Assembly (NCBI RefSeq): GCF_014154935.1
Contig: NZ_JACEHH010000023.1
Coordinates: 1-64,000, forward strand
Direction: 5' to 3'
From: Stieleria mannarensis
Lineage (GTDB): Bacteria; Planctomycetota; Planctomycetia; Pirellulales; Pirellulaceae
Length of the DNA: 64,000 nt
In this document: in pieces, positions 50,506 through 59,697 of the stretch
Layout of the letters: the number at the start of each line of letters is the position of its first letter
Numbering within the stretch: the first letter of the stretch is position 1
Translations under genes and position numbers: made by a program
Notes under the pieces: model-generated
Told to the model about the DNA's origin: nothing
Databases searched by the model: none
Seen by the model: the letters and a program-made list of their open reading frames with translations, nothing else

Positions 50506-53322
50506 CTACGGCAGGACTTCGACGGTGATCGGGTGTGAGGTCAGGCCGCCGTCGATGTTGGCGGTCAGGAAGAACGAGCGTTTCCCGGGGACGGCTGTCT
50601 TGTCGGCCGTCACAAAGAACTCGCGATCCGACTGTCCCGCCAGAATCAACAATCCGTTCAAGCCGATGTTGTCGACGTAAACGCCTTGGCTGGCGTTCCG
50701 CCCCGATTGTTCTTTGCCGAACGAAACTTCGTTTTTGAAACCCTCGCGCCGCTGGATCAAAACGCGCGCCGAGACGGTTTCGCCGCGAGGCACTTGAAGG
50801 GTCCAGTTTTCATGGGCGGCGATCTCGGCGCCGACGGGTTTGATGACCGAGACGACTTGTGCGGGGGCAGAATCGAACTTCAGTTTCCCCACCGATCCGG
50901 CCCGCCGCTCGACACGTTTTCCGGCGACCGTCGCCCAGGCCGTCAGCGTCGGTTCGATCTCGCCGTCCCAGCCCTGCTCGTGCGGGTCGGCCCAAATCAT
51001 TCCGGTTGCGAATTTTTGGCCCGCTTCGATCGTCAACGGAAAGTTGCTGACCAAACGCTCGGGCAAACCGTCGATTTCAAACGTCACCGGGCCGTCGTAG
51101 CCATCGACCCGATCGACTTGCACTTGGAACTCACGGCCGCTGGCCGGATGGAACGGTTTGGAAACGGTTTTTGTCGACGGCTGAAAACCGGGTTGTGCCG
51201 GTCGAATCGCAAGCCTGTACCCGTAGCCGTCGCCCCCTTCGCCACGTGTGTCGGCGATGCGCACCGTGTACAGGCCGTCTTGGGGCGCGGTGAACAGCAA
51301 CCGGCTGTTCTTTCCCGCTAAACGTTGCGGATCGTCATCATTTTCGTACGTCACGTCAAACACCGGCAACCCGTTGGCCAGCGGTTCGGCGCCCGGTGGC
51401 AGAGGGCGCACGATGTAGGCCGGTTCGCCGAGCGCGTGTGTCGTCCCGCTGGTTCCAAAATAGGTCCATCGTTTTCCGGCACCCGGATAGACGTTGAAAC
51501 CCGAGTCGGGGCCGCGGGGATGCATCTGCAATCGCGTCACTTCGCCGGCCGCGTACAGGTATTCACCCAGATTCATTTCTTCCCAATTGAACACGCGAAA
51601 GTCGCTGATCTGGTTGCTGTCCTTGCCACGGAAGGTGAAGTAGGAATCGCGGACGGCCTGCAACCGGACCCTCAGCACCGGTTGGTCGCTGGCATCAAGC
51701 ACGGTGACGATCGGATCGATGCGGCTGGCCGACGCGGCATCGGCGTCGATCGCCCAGACCTCGCCCTTACCGGCCCGCCAGCGAAACAGGTCGGCCTGGC
51801 CGGCTTGCGAGATCGTTCCATTGATCGTGACATGGCGATCGACGTCCAGGATCTGGCCGTCAGGACTCTCGGACGCAGTGACAGCAACACCGGTCTGACG
51901 GATCGCATCGCGCAGCTCGGATTCGTCGAGTGCGGCAGGTTCCCCCAAGTCCATCAGCACGCGTTGCAACTCGGTACCAGATCGTTTCGTCTGGATCGAA
52001 TCCACCGGCGGCAGTTCTCGGGAGACGACCAGACCGTTCATCAAAGCGATCTTGGCCAACCGGCCGTCCGGCGTGATGAACAGGTCCGTGCCGGTTTCTC
52101 CCAGTGCCTTGAGCGACGCGACAGGTTGCCAATCGGCCGTGCGAATCAGTTTGACGTTTCCCGATTCGGAGATGGCGACGAGTGAGCGGTCGTCCGGGGC
52201 GATGGCAAAGTTGACGATTCCCGTCTCGTCGACAAACCGGGTCGCTACCAGAGGATTGATGCGTGGACGGGTGGTCGCCCGCAACCGCCATGCACGCAAC
52301 CGATTGTCGGCACTGACGGCGACGATGAATTTGCCGTCGTGCGTGATCGCGACGGCAAACACCTCGCCTTCGGGTTGGCTGAGCGTGTCCAGCCGGATGC
52401 CGTTTTCGACGTTCCATACTTTCACGGTTTCGTCGGCGCAGGCACTGACCAAGACGCTGCCGTCGGGTGAAAACGCCAGATCGAAGATGGCGCCGTTGTG
52501 ACCGGTCAATCGGCGGACCACCTCGCCTGTCGCGACATCCCACAACACGATCGATCGGTCGTAGCCGGCGGTCGCCAACAGCGACTCATCGGGCGAAAAG
52601 GCCGCCGCGTACAGCGTGTCTTTGTGTCCGACGAATTCCCGAATCAATTTGCCCGAGTCGGTGTCATAGATCGCCGCACGGCCGTAGGCGCCGGTCAGCC
52701 CCGATGCGACCAACAGGCGCCTGGCGTCGGAAGCGAAGGCGAGTGAATTAATTTTGCCCAGCTGTTCATCACGGATCTCCGTCGTGACGATTTCACCCTT
52801 CCGCACTTCAATGCGACCAAACATCGCCCGTGCGGTCGATCGGCCGTCGTTGGAAACAGCGATGGCCGTGATCGGTGCGGCGACCGAGGGGGACGGTTCG
52901 ATCGATGGGGTGCGAAGCGTGCGTCGGATCGGCAGGTCGCCTTTGGGGCCGGCCGCGCCCTGTTCGATCCAACGGGACAGCACGTCGAATTCGCCTTCGT
53001 CGGGCCCCTCGGCGTCGTCGGGCGGCATCACCGGTTCCAGTTTGCCCGTGATCATCAACAACAACCGACTGCTGGCAGGAACCCCCGGCGTGACGGCCAA
53101 TCCGGAATCACCGCCCTTGGCCAAGCCGGCATAGGAATCCATCACCAATCCGCCTTGAGGATCATCGACGCTATGGCATCCGACGCAGTACGTTTCCAAA
53201 ATCGGATAAACGTCTCGGGCAAAATCAACGCGTTCAGGATCGACGCGTTCGGCGGCAATCCCGGCGGTGTGGCAGGAGACGATCCAGGCGATCAGCCCGA
53301 TGGAAAGCAGACGCAAACCCAT
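50506..53322 (-). CDS. PSCyt1 cytochrome-type / WD40 protein
   Basis: A 938-residue protein with a signal peptide (about 1-24). Residues about 33-135 are the planctomycete cytochrome domain, with heme motif C-V-G-C-H at about 46-50 and M-P-P near 98 as the likely axial Met. From about 150 to 430 there are WD40-type blades (G-H-K-D-T-L-Y-A-A-A-F-S-P-D, S-I-V-L-W-D, G-H-N-G-A-I-F-D-L-A-F-S-P-D, T-V-K-V-W-N). The C-terminal half is beta-rich and has pre-peptidase-like domains. Such proteins are thought to belong to large extracytoplasmic complexes; substrate and electron partner are unknown. It is convergent with the DUF1501 gene. Confidence 0.9.
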   Translation of the reverse strand: MGLRLLSIGLIAWIVSCHTAGIAAERVDPERVDFARDVYPILETYCVGCHSVDDPQGGLVMDSYAGLAKGGDSGLAVTPGVPASSRLLLMITGKLEPVMPPDDAEGPDEGEFDVLSRWIEQGAAGPKGDLPIRRTLRTPSIEPSPSVAAPITAIAVSNDGRSTARAMFGRIEVRKGEIVTTEIRDEQLGKINSLAFASDARRLLVASGLTGAYGRAAIYDTDSGKLIREFVGHKDTLYAAAFSPDESLLATAGYDRSIVLWDVATGEVVRRLTGHNGAIFDLAFSPDGSVLVSACADETVKVWNVENGIRLDTLSQPEGEVFAVAITHDGKFIVAVSADNRLRAWRLRATTRPRINPLVATRFVDETGIVNFAIAPDDRSLVAISESGNVKLIRTADWQPVASLKALGETGTDLFITPDGRLAKIALMNGLVVSRELPPVDSIQTKRSGTELQRVLMDLGEPAALDESELRDAIRQTGVAVTASESPDGQILDVDRHVTINGTISQAGQADLFRWRAGKGEVWAIDADAASASRIDPIVTVLDASDQPVLRVRLQAVRDSYFTFRGKDSNQISDFRVFNWEEMNLGEYLYAAGEVTRLQMHPRGPDSGFNVYPGAGKRWTYFGTSGTTHALGEPAYIVRPLPPGAEPLANGLPVFDVTYENDDDPQRLAGKNSRLLFTAPQDGLYTVRIADTRGEGGDGYGYRLAIRPAQPGFQPSTKTVSKPFHPASGREFQVQVDRVDGYDGPVTFEIDGLPERLVSNFPLTIEAGQKFATGMIWADPHEQGWDGEIEPTLTAWATVAGKRVERRAGSVGKLKFDSAPAQVVSVIKPVGAEIAAHENWTLQVPRGETVSARVLIQRREGFKNEVSFGKEQSGRNASQGVYVDNIGLNGLLILAGQSDREFFVTADKTAVPGKRSFFLTANIDGGLTSHPITVEVLP

Positions 53323-53403
53323 TTGATATTCTGGCCATTGGAGGTGACTTGGGAATCAACCGGCCATTGTAACCATGTCGGACTGGAAAAGTGGGACAGG
53401 CTT

Positions 53404-54294
53404 TCAGGCCACCAAAGCGTCAAAGCCCGCACGGAGCCGTTGATAGACCGGACCGGCGGATCGCAGCGGGGATCCGTCGATCGAGTGGGCGAACCAGAGT
53501 CCGCAACTGGTGCCGGTCAACAGCACCTCGTCCGCGGTACGCAACTCGTCGGGGTAAATGCGTCGCTCTCGCCAGGGAACGCCTGACGCGTCGCACAACT
53601 CACGCACGACCTGTCGTGAAATGCCCTGTAAGACTTGATCGTCGGGGGGCGAAACCACCTGGCCGGCGTGGACGATCAACACGTTGGCGATGCTCGTTTC
53701 GGTGATCGAACCGTCGCTGTCCAACAGGACGCCGAGCGCGTCGGGGTGCTGCCGCGCGGCCTCTCGATCGGCCAGGTAGTAGTGCAGTCGACAGCGGACT
53801 TTGAGGTTTCGTGACCAGCACTCCGCGGCGGGCTGCTGGACCGAGGTGACGACCAGCGGGCTGCCCGATCGGATTCGACGCTTCATCAACGCCGAATCGA
53901 TCGGGTACAGATCGATCACCAGAGTCGGCGAACCGGCGATGCCGGGGGAAGCGAACCAGACGACGCCGAACTCATTGTGAGTCTGCAGCCAAGCATCGTT
54001 TCGCCGAATCACTGCGTCGATCTGCTCGGCGAGTGCTTGGCGGGCCGGCAGCCCTGTGATTGCCAGGGCTGCGGTGGTGTGTTGCCAGCGATCGAGGTGT
54101 CGGTCGAACTGGAACAGCCGCCCGTTGTAGGCACGGACGCGTTCGACGGCGGTCACCGCCTGGGTGATCGCCGGATCTCGTATGGAGAGACAGGCCTCGT
54201 CGCCGGAAACCCATTGGCCGTTGTGATAGGCCAGACGCACGGCACGGGGCGGCTGGGGATGATCGGGATCAGAAGCTGATGGATCGGATTCCAT
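53404..54294 (-). CDS. Class IV aminotransferase (PLP-dependent)
   Basis: A 296-residue PLP enzyme of fold type IV, the BCAT/D-amino acid aminotransferase/aminodeoxychorismate lyase group. Seen are V-R-A-Y-N-G-R-L-F-Q-F-D-R-H-L near the N-terminus, Lys in N-L-K-V-R as the expected PLP Schiff-base residue, the E-T-S-I-A-N motif, and L-Q-G-I-S-R-Q-V-V. Substrate cannot be separated between aminodeoxychorismate lyase, branched-chain and D-Ala types from the sequence alone. The gene overlaps the following (upstream) hydrolase gene by 26 bases, which suggests co-expression without indicating a shared pathway. Confidence 0.88.
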   Translation of the reverse strand: MESDPSASDPDHPQPPRAVRLAYHNGQWVSGDEACLSIRDPAITQAVTAVERVRAYNGRLFQFDRHLDRWQHTTAALAITGLPARQALAEQIDAVIRRNDAWLQTHNEFGVVWFASPGIAGSPTLVIDLYPIDSALMKRRIRSGSPLVVTSVQQPAAECWSRNLKVRCRLHYYLADREAARQHPDALGVLLDSDGSITETSIANVLIVHAGQVVSPPDDQVLQGISRQVVRELCDASGVPWRERRIYPDELRTADEVLLTGTSCGLWFAHSIDGSPLRSAGPVYQRLRAGFDALVA

Positions 54295-55384
54295 TGATCA
54301 GCCTCGCCATATCGATTCCGGCATTGCATCCGCCCTGGTAATAGTCGATCTCCGAGTGACGCAGTTTGACGATCGACGCACAGTCACGCGATCGGACGGG
54401 CAATCGCGTTCCATCCACACGCGAGGCAAAGGTCGTCGGTCCGCTGTACCCGAGCGCCGTGTCGCGACGAATCTTTTCGAGCAGCCAATAGCGTTTCAGC
54501 ACCACATCGCGGCGGTTGTACAGCAGCACCAGCTGATCCATGTTCTTGGTCGCACAGCCATGGTAGCCGTTGCCGCCCAGCCATTTCGATTCGATCGCGG
54601 GGGCGACCAACCCGACGCGCACGTTCGCGCCGACTACTGGAGGGTCGGGTAAGGTTCGCCCGGACAATTTTCCTCCGGCCAACGCGTGGAGTGCTCCGGT
54701 CGCGACCCGGGCTCCAAAGCTGTACCCGATCATCGCCATCGGAATCGCTGTCTGGACGTGCTGACGCAAGAACGAAGCCAGGTATAGACCTTGCGCGTCA
54801 CAGCGATCCGCCTTGAGCCGAAAATCCTTGACGCCGATCGTCTCTTTCTCGCTGGGCCAACTGTAGATGATCCAGTCGATCGGGCCGCGGGCGCCTCGCA
54901 TCCGAATCCGGTTGCGAATCATCGTCGACCGCGAGACGACGTCCGCCACCGGCATTCGATTGCCATGGACATAAAACACGACAGGCCGATCGGGCGAAAG
55001 AGAGGCCAGATAATCATTGTGAGTGATTTCGCAGGGTGTACCCGAATCGAGACGCCAGATCCGGAACGGGATGTCGACCAGCGGGGCGCAACAGGCATTG
55101 GCCGTCAAGTGGCGCGTCGAGACCAGAAAGACACGGTCGCAATCACAGACACACACATTGCTGTCGGCGATGAAGTCGGCCGCGGCGGCACAGTCGTGAT
55201 CGCAAGTCGACACGAGCGTCGGCTCGTCATCGGTCGACGGGGCATCAACCGCGTGGGCTGCGACTTCGGCTGCGACTTCGGTAGGGGCGTCGGCTCGACA
55301 GGCAGACACATCGACGCACAGGGCCGTCGACGCGAGGCAGACGAGCAACACGCACATTCGGATCGGCGGGAACATCCGCATCAT
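54269..55384 (-). CDS. DUF900-type alpha/beta hydrolase
   Basis: A 371-residue exported protein from ATG 55384. Signal peptide about 10-30 (M-C-V-L-L-V-C-L-A-S-T-A-L-C-V). The hydrolase part has V-V-F-Y-V-H-G-N-R (oxyanion), W-I-I-Y-S-W-P-S and the nucleophile elbow G-Y-S-F-G-A-R (Ser at about 235), as in DUF900. Many Cys residues lie in residues 45-110, which include N-V-C-V-C-D-C-D, so disulfide bridges are likely. The esterase or lipase role is inferred from the fold. It overlaps the aminotransferase gene by 26 bases. The longer frame to 55486 is rejected. Confidence 0.8.
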   Translation of the reverse strand: MMRMFPPIRMCVLLVCLASTALCVDVSACRADAPTEVAAEVAAHAVDAPSTDDEPTLVSTCDHDCAAAADFIADSNVCVCDCDRVFLVSTRHLTANACCAPLVDIPFRIWRLDSGTPCEITHNDYLASLSPDRPVVFYVHGNRMPVADVVSRSTMIRNRIRMRGARGPIDWIIYSWPSEKETIGVKDFRLKADRCDAQGLYLASFLRQHVQTAIPMAMIGYSFGARVATGALHALAGGKLSGRTLPDPPVVGANVRVGLVAPAIESKWLGGNGYHGCATKNMDQLVLLYNRRDVVLKRYWLLEKIRRDTALGYSGPTTFASRVDGTRLPVRSRDCASIVKLRHSEIDYYQGGCNAGIDMARLINGIRSISF

Positions 55385-55563
55385 CGGGCTTAAGGGTGGG
55401 ATCAAAGGCGGGTGGGTGAGACCTAGCGTCTGACCAGACGCAACAAATTGTTGCAGAAAAAAAACGATGTTGCGTTTGCACATCATTCAGAGCGTCCTAG
55501 TTTTGTGTGGTTCTCGATCCGAGGCCGACGAATACGCTCCCTGTGCCAATCGCGGAAACTCCA

Positions 55564-56079
55564 ATGAACAACCGTTTTATTCTAGTCGTAATGACTGCCG
55601 CTGTCGTAACGACGACTTCCGGCTGCACCCCGTTCCGAAACTTCTTTTTCGGCCGCGGAGCAGAGTGCGGCTTGTGCAACCGATTGTCCACGCCGCTTCG
55701 TCGGCAAGCCCCGCCCGCGGCCGCTCAGCCGACCTGCAATCAACCGCTGGCGGCGCAGCCACGCTACGTGCCGCAGCCGAGCGTTTATGGCTGTAACCCG
55801 AATCCCTGTGCCACCGGCTACGTCCCGGCGGGCCAGACGATGCGGGCCTACCCGGCCGATCCCTACTGCTGTGGGACCGGATACGCCGCCGGTGGAATCG
55901 TTGACGGGCAAGGTTACGTGCAACCCTATAGCGGCGTCTGGCAACCCGCCCCTACCGACGCCCAAGGCTATCGGACGAATTACATGGGTTACCCCGATGT
56001 CGGCTATCGGGTGGACGAAGACGGCAACCGGATCGTTTACGAAGATCCGCTTCCGCCCGGAGCACGAGCGGTCAACTGA
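55564..56079 (+). CDS. Cys- and Gly/Tyr-rich lipoprotein
   Basis: A 171-residue protein from ATG 55564 with hydrophobic T-A-A-V-V-T-T-T-S-G-C lipobox at about residue 20, so a short-signal lipoprotein. The mature part is rich in Pro, Gln, Tyr, Gly and Cys: R-N-F-F-F-G-R-G-A-E-C-G-L-C, then C-N-P-N-P-C, then P-Y-C-C-G-T-G-Y. It ends in a G-Y-R-V-D-E-D-G-N-R segment. No domain is recognised; it could be a surface or envelope structural protein cross-linked by disulfides. It is divergent from the hydrolase gene and has its own terminator. Confidence 0.7.
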   Translation: MNNRFILVVMTAAVVTTTSGCTPFRNFFFGRGAECGLCNRLSTPLRRQAPPAAAQPTCNQPLAAQPRYVPQPSVYGCNPNPCATGYVPAGQTMRAYPADPYCCGTGYAAGGIVDGQGYVQPYSGVWQPAPTDAQGYRTNYMGYPDVGYRVDEDGNRIVYEDPLPPGARAVN

Positions 56080-56093
56080 CACCAGCGACCATC

Positions 56094-56160
56094 GCACGAA
56101 ACGCAAGCGGGTGAGACGGGCACGGGGATGCTCACACGTTTGCGTTTCGTGCATTTTATT
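56094..56160 (+). terminator. Terminator-like palindrome with T-rich tail
   Basis: GCACGAAACGCAA (56094-56106) pairs perfectly with TTGCGTTTCGTGC (56140-56152) and is followed by ATTTTATT. The inner GTGAG/CTCAC extends the stem. It reads as a terminator for the lipoprotein gene on the plus strand. Confidence 0.85.
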
Positions 56161-56200
56161 GTTCAGACTACGCTAGTAGTTCACCGCAGCATGATTTTCG

Positions 56201-56269
56201 AGTCGTGGAAGAGGCGACGAGTCCATTCGGATTGCCCGCTGCGAGGACTGCTCGCGTCGTCCACTACCG
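56201..56269. repeat. 70-base long-hairpin repeat, copy 2
   Basis: The reverse complement of the element at 36066-36135: it has GTGGA-AGAGGCGACGAGTCC on the left, GGACTGCTCGCGTCGTCC on the right, and ATTCGGATTGCC in the loop. It lies between the terminator above and the transglutaminase gene, again in a gene boundary. Confidence 0.87.
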
Positions 56270-56294
56270 ATTACCCGGAAACACTGGCAACGTA

Positions 56295-57272
56295 ATGCGA
56301 ACTGACGAATCGATTCTGCGACGACAATGGATGAAGAAGTCGTTGGTCTTGAGCGCCGCCGCGATCGGCTCGGTTGAGCTTGGTGCAACACCGCGGGCAT
56401 GCGCTCAGTCGCTCAGCTACCAGGACCAACCGATGACGCATTGGCGGATCGGACTGGTGCTGACCACCCCGGTGACCTGCACGAATGTGTTGGCGACGTT
56501 TCCGATCCCCACCGATTGGCCCGAACAAACCGTTACGGTTCGCAAACAGAACATCACTCCCCACGTCTCACGCTGGGAGATCCGTGAACTCGGTGGCGGG
56601 ACGAAACAGGTCGTGCTGCAGATGCCTCGGGTCACCGCCGGATCGACGGCCGAGTTCACGATCGAAGTCGATATCCAGCGGTCGCGGATTCTGCCCCCAG
56701 ACGACACGTCGACCCTGGTGATCCCCAAACGACTGTCGCGTGACCTAAGGCTCTACACCGGAAACAGTCCCTTCATCGACGCCTCGCACCGATCCATCCG
56801 CGAAGCGGCCCAACAGGTCGAGCAGATGGATGCCGACAGCGATTGGCAACGTGTCGAACTCGCCTATGACTACGTTCGCGACAAGGTGCAGTACGTCGAA
56901 GGCGATCTGAAAAACGCCTCGGTGGCCTTGAAAGAGGGCAAGGGTGACTGCGAGGAAATGACCAGTTTGTTCGTCGCGATCTGCCGCAATCTAAAAATTC
57001 CCGCGCGGGTCGTCTGGATCCCCGATCACTGCTACCCCGAGTTCTATCTGGAAGACGCCGACGGCATCGGACACTGGTATCCCTGTCAGGCCGCCGGAAC
57101 CCGCCAGTTCGGCCGCATGGACGAAACCCGCCCGGTGTTGCAAAAAGGCGACCGTTTTAAAGTCCCCGAAAAGAAGACGCCGGTGCGTTACGTCTCGGAA
57201 TTCTTTCGCTGTGATCGCAAAGGCCGCGGAACCCCCAATCCGACCTTCATCCGCGAACGCCTGGACGCCTGA
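56295..57272 (+). CDS. Transglutaminase-like protein, probably exported
   Basis: A 325-residue protein from ATG 56295. The N-terminus has R-R-Q-W-M-K-K followed by a hydrophobic L-V-L-S-A-A-A-I-G, a Tat-like or signal-anchor sequence. The transglutaminase core lies at about 185-280: Cys in K-G-D-C-E-E-M-T, Asp/His context in P-D-H-C-Y-P-E-F-Y-L-E-D-A-D-G and G-H-W-Y-P-C, which fits the Cys-His-Asp triad. Such domains in planctomycetes are proteases or cross-linking enzymes; the substrate is unknown. A hairpin (57280-57317) follows the stop by only eight bases. Confidence 0.83.
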   Translation: MRTDESILRRQWMKKSLVLSAAAIGSVELGATPRACAQSLSYQDQPMTHWRIGLVLTTPVTCTNVLATFPIPTDWPEQTVTVRKQNITPHVSRWEIRELGGGTKQVVLQMPRVTAGSTAEFTIEVDIQRSRILPPDDTSTLVIPKRLSRDLRLYTGNSPFIDASHRSIREAAQQVEQMDADSDWQRVELAYDYVRDKVQYVEGDLKNASVALKEGKGDCEEMTSLFVAICRNLKIPARVVWIPDHCYPEFYLEDADGIGHWYPCQAAGTRQFGRMDETRPVLQKGDRFKVPEKKTPVRYVSEFFRCDRKGRGTPNPTFIRERLDA

Positions 57273-57279
57273 CGCTAAA

Positions 57280-57317
57280 GGGGACGGGGGTTGAAAAACC
57301 GAATGAACCCCCGTCCC
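57280..57317 (+). terminator. GC-rich hairpin after the transglutaminase gene
   Basis: GGGACGGGGGTT (57281-57292) pairs with AACCCCCGTCCC (57306-57317) around a 13-base loop. It lacks a following T run, so it may be an attenuated terminator or part of a dispersed repeat. The 18 bases at 57277-57294 recur inverted inside the next gene. Confidence 0.6.
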
Positions 57318-57334
57318 AAATGGCACGGGCTTAG

Positions 57335-57412
57335 TGAGCCGACGGCGCTAGCCGCGGGCCTTGATACGCCTTTAACACGGCGGTAAGGCACGAGGCTAGC
57401 GCCTACGGCTCA
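57335..57412. repeat. Palindromic repeat with GCTAGCGCC arms
   Basis: TGAGCCGACGGCGCTAGCC with GCGGGCCTT (57335-57362) pairs with its partner at 57385-57412 at 24 of 28 positions, enclosing 22 bases. It lies in the gap between two convergent genes and probably acts as a boundary element. Confidence 0.85.
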
Positions 57413-57474
57413 GCGTATTGGCTTAAGCCGGTGTCATTCGGACGGGAGTTTTTAAATGATTGGGAATGTGAGTT

Positions 57475-59697
57475 TCACTCGGCACTCGGGTCGATGTTTT
57501 GGTCGGCAGCCGGGGCGATGTCGTCGGAATCAACCCCCGTCCCCTTTGTTGCGGGGAAGACGAACTTGCTGACGGGGGCTCCGTCGACCTTGTGGTGGCG
57601 GAGGGTCAATCGCGGTTGTTTTTCGTCGCCGGTGTAGTGCAATTCGCCGGACAGGAATCCGCCGGCGACGCGCAGGAATCGGTGCTGCGGACGCTCGTCG
57701 CCCGGTTTCCAGCCCAATTGATGTTTCTCGCTTCCCGGGCCACAACCAAACTCCCAGAGATCGGCTTCGGAATCAAAGGAGGCGTATTGCCAATGGCGGT
57801 CGCCGCACAGCACGATCACGTTGTCGATCGTCGCCAGTTTGGCGCGAATCTGGTCTCCTTCGTGCGCAAAGATCTCGTTGGCGTGATTGTCTTTCTTGTT
57901 CGCGCGGTCGGGGCCGACGACCGGCGTCGGGCTGCAGATCACTTTGAATTTTGCCGTCGATTCCTCCAGGGTCTTGAACAACCAGGCTTTCTGCTCTTCC
58001 CCCAAAATCGTCTTTTCCGGTCCGTCGGGCATCGAGTTGGGACTGCGGTAATCGCGTCCCTCCAAGAACCAGACCTCCAGATCGCGGCCCCAGCGGATGT
58101 TGGTGTAGCGAGGATTCAACGAGGGGAATTGTTCCTCGTTGAACAGCCGAACGCCCTGCTCGAAACTGACCGAGCCATAGGTTTGACCGGCCCAGCAATC
58201 GTTCTTGAGCGTGTCATGGTCGTCTTTCAAGAAGTAGCTAGTCGTCCGGCTGTAAAAGTCTCGGTTGCTGGGCAGGGCAAAGATCCGGCCCCATTTAAAA
58301 CGCATCAATTCGATGGTCATCGCCCAAGGGTCGGGTTTGTCGTAGTATTCGATGTCGCCGGCGTGGACAATGAAATCGGGCTGCATCTCGGTCATCACCG
58401 GATAGATCTTGTGGCCTTTCATGCCGTCGTCGCGGCGGATGAAGTCATGGCAGGTCGTGATGCAAAACTTCACGTCCTTTCGGGCGTTTTCCTTGGGTGC
58501 GGTTCGAAACGCCCCGCGGACGACCGCTGTGGTTTCGTCGCCGTCGAGTGATTGGGCTTCGATGATGGCCGCATACTGGGTGTCCGGTTTCAAATCTTCG
58601 ATCTTCCACTGAGCAGTAAAGTCACTCTCGGCGTCCGTCGTGATCCAATCGGTGGTCTTGGTTGCATAGCGTTGTTTGCCGGGGAAGTACATCAGCCGAA
58701 CCCGACCGGGCGCTCCGGGACACGCTCCCAACATTTGCGACAACGTTGCGTCTTCGGGAAGTTGCGCACCGAGCAGCTTTTCGGGATCGGTCTCTTGGGA
58801 CAGCTTCGAAGCCTTTTTGGTCGACAGCGAAACGAATTCCAATCCATCAGCGACGAACTCGGGGCGAGCGGTCGTGCGGGTCCAGATCACGATGGAATCC
58901 TGGTCCGCCCAACTGTTCCGCATCGCATTACCGAGGAACGGCCCTGATTCGACCGGCGGTTCGGTGTCAGCCGCATCGACGGCCAGCGTGGTAAACTGAA
59001 ATTTGCGATACGACGCTTTGCCGCCGTGATCGGTCAGCATGACGCGATCACCGGGCTTGGGACTGCCGAAGTCTTTCGCGCCATAGAACTTGCTTAGCGC
59101 GATCGTCTTGTCCCAACTGGGGCCGGCCGTTGTTGCCGAGGCGACGAGATCACCGTTCAAGTAGTGTTCCAAGCGATTCCCTTTGGCGACCACGCGCGCC
59201 TGATTCCACTGGCCGATCGGATGCAGCGTTTTTTCACTCGCTGGTGCGACCAAATCATAGATCGACGCCGTGCTGCCCTTGGCCACGTTGGTTGGAGCGT
59301 CGTCGATGATCTGGTACTCAATTCCCAGATAGTTGTTGCTGAACAACGCTTTGCCAAACTTGCGAACGCGGTACTTCAATCCCGTGTTTGTTTTCTCTTG
59401 AATCTTCCATTCCCATGAAAGTTCAAAGTTTGGCGGAAGCGGTTGGCTGAGCAAGCTGCCGTTGCCACCACGTGGGTTGACCAACCGGACCTCTCCGTCG
59501 GCAAACTCCCAACTGTCGGCGACCGGTTTTCCGTCGACCGTTTCCCAGAAGTCGGCGCTGGAAAAATCAATCGCATCGCCGTTGGGGGCACCGCCGACGG
59601 GGTTGTCTTTCACGGCCAAGGCGATGGGACTGGTCAGCAGTACCAGGGTCGGTGCGAGGATCAGTGCCGGCAAACAGCATCGAATCAAACGAATCAT
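57475..59697 (-). CDS. DUF1080 / PhoD-like phosphodiesterase fusion
   Basis: A 740-residue exported protein from ATG 59697. Signal peptide about 1-28. The N-terminal DUF1080 (3-keto-disaccharide-hydrolase, concanavalin-like) domain spans about 45-225: T-G-L-K-Y-R-V-R-K, N-N-Y-L-G-I-E-Y-Q-I-I-D-D, W-N-Q-A-R-V-V-A-K-G-N. The C-terminal calcineurin-type PhoD domain spans about 330-720: H-A-G-D-I-E-Y-Y-D, F-L-K-D-D-H-D-T-L, P-T-P-V-V-G-P and G-D-R-H-W-Q-Y. All visible metal ligands are present. The fusion of a carbohydrate module to a phosphodiesterase suggests release of phosphate from glycan-linked or other organic phosphate outside the cell. Its last 20 residues are coded in part by a recurring repeat. 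Confidence 0.88.
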   Translation of the reverse strand: MIRLIRCCLPALILAPTLVLLTSPIALAVKDNPVGGAPNGDAIDFSSADFWETVDGKPVADSWEFADGEVRLVNPRGGNGSLLSQPLPPNFELSWEWKIQEKTNTGLKYRVRKFGKALFSNNYLGIEYQIIDDAPTNVAKGSTASIYDLVAPASEKTLHPIGQWNQARVVAKGNRLEHYLNGDLVASATTAGPSWDKTIALSKFYGAKDFGSPKPGDRVMLTDHGGKASYRKFQFTTLAVDAADTEPPVESGPFLGNAMRNSWADQDSIVIWTRTTARPEFVADGLEFVSLSTKKASKLSQETDPEKLLGAQLPEDATLSQMLGACPGAPGRVRLMYFPGKQRYATKTTDWITTDAESDFTAQWKIEDLKPDTQYAAIIEAQSLDGDETTAVVRGAFRTAPKENARKDVKFCITTCHDFIRRDDGMKGHKIYPVMTEMQPDFIVHAGDIEYYDKPDPWAMTIELMRFKWGRIFALPSNRDFYSRTTSYFLKDDHDTLKNDCWAGQTYGSVSFEQGVRLFNEEQFPSLNPRYTNIRWGRDLEVWFLEGRDYRSPNSMPDGPEKTILGEEQKAWLFKTLEESTAKFKVICSPTPVVGPDRANKKDNHANEIFAHEGDQIRAKLATIDNVIVLCGDRHWQYASFDSEADLWEFGCGPGSEKHQLGWKPGDERPQHRFLRVAGGFLSGELHYTGDEKQPRLTLRHHKVDGAPVSKFVFPATKGTGVDSDDIAPAADQNIDPSAE

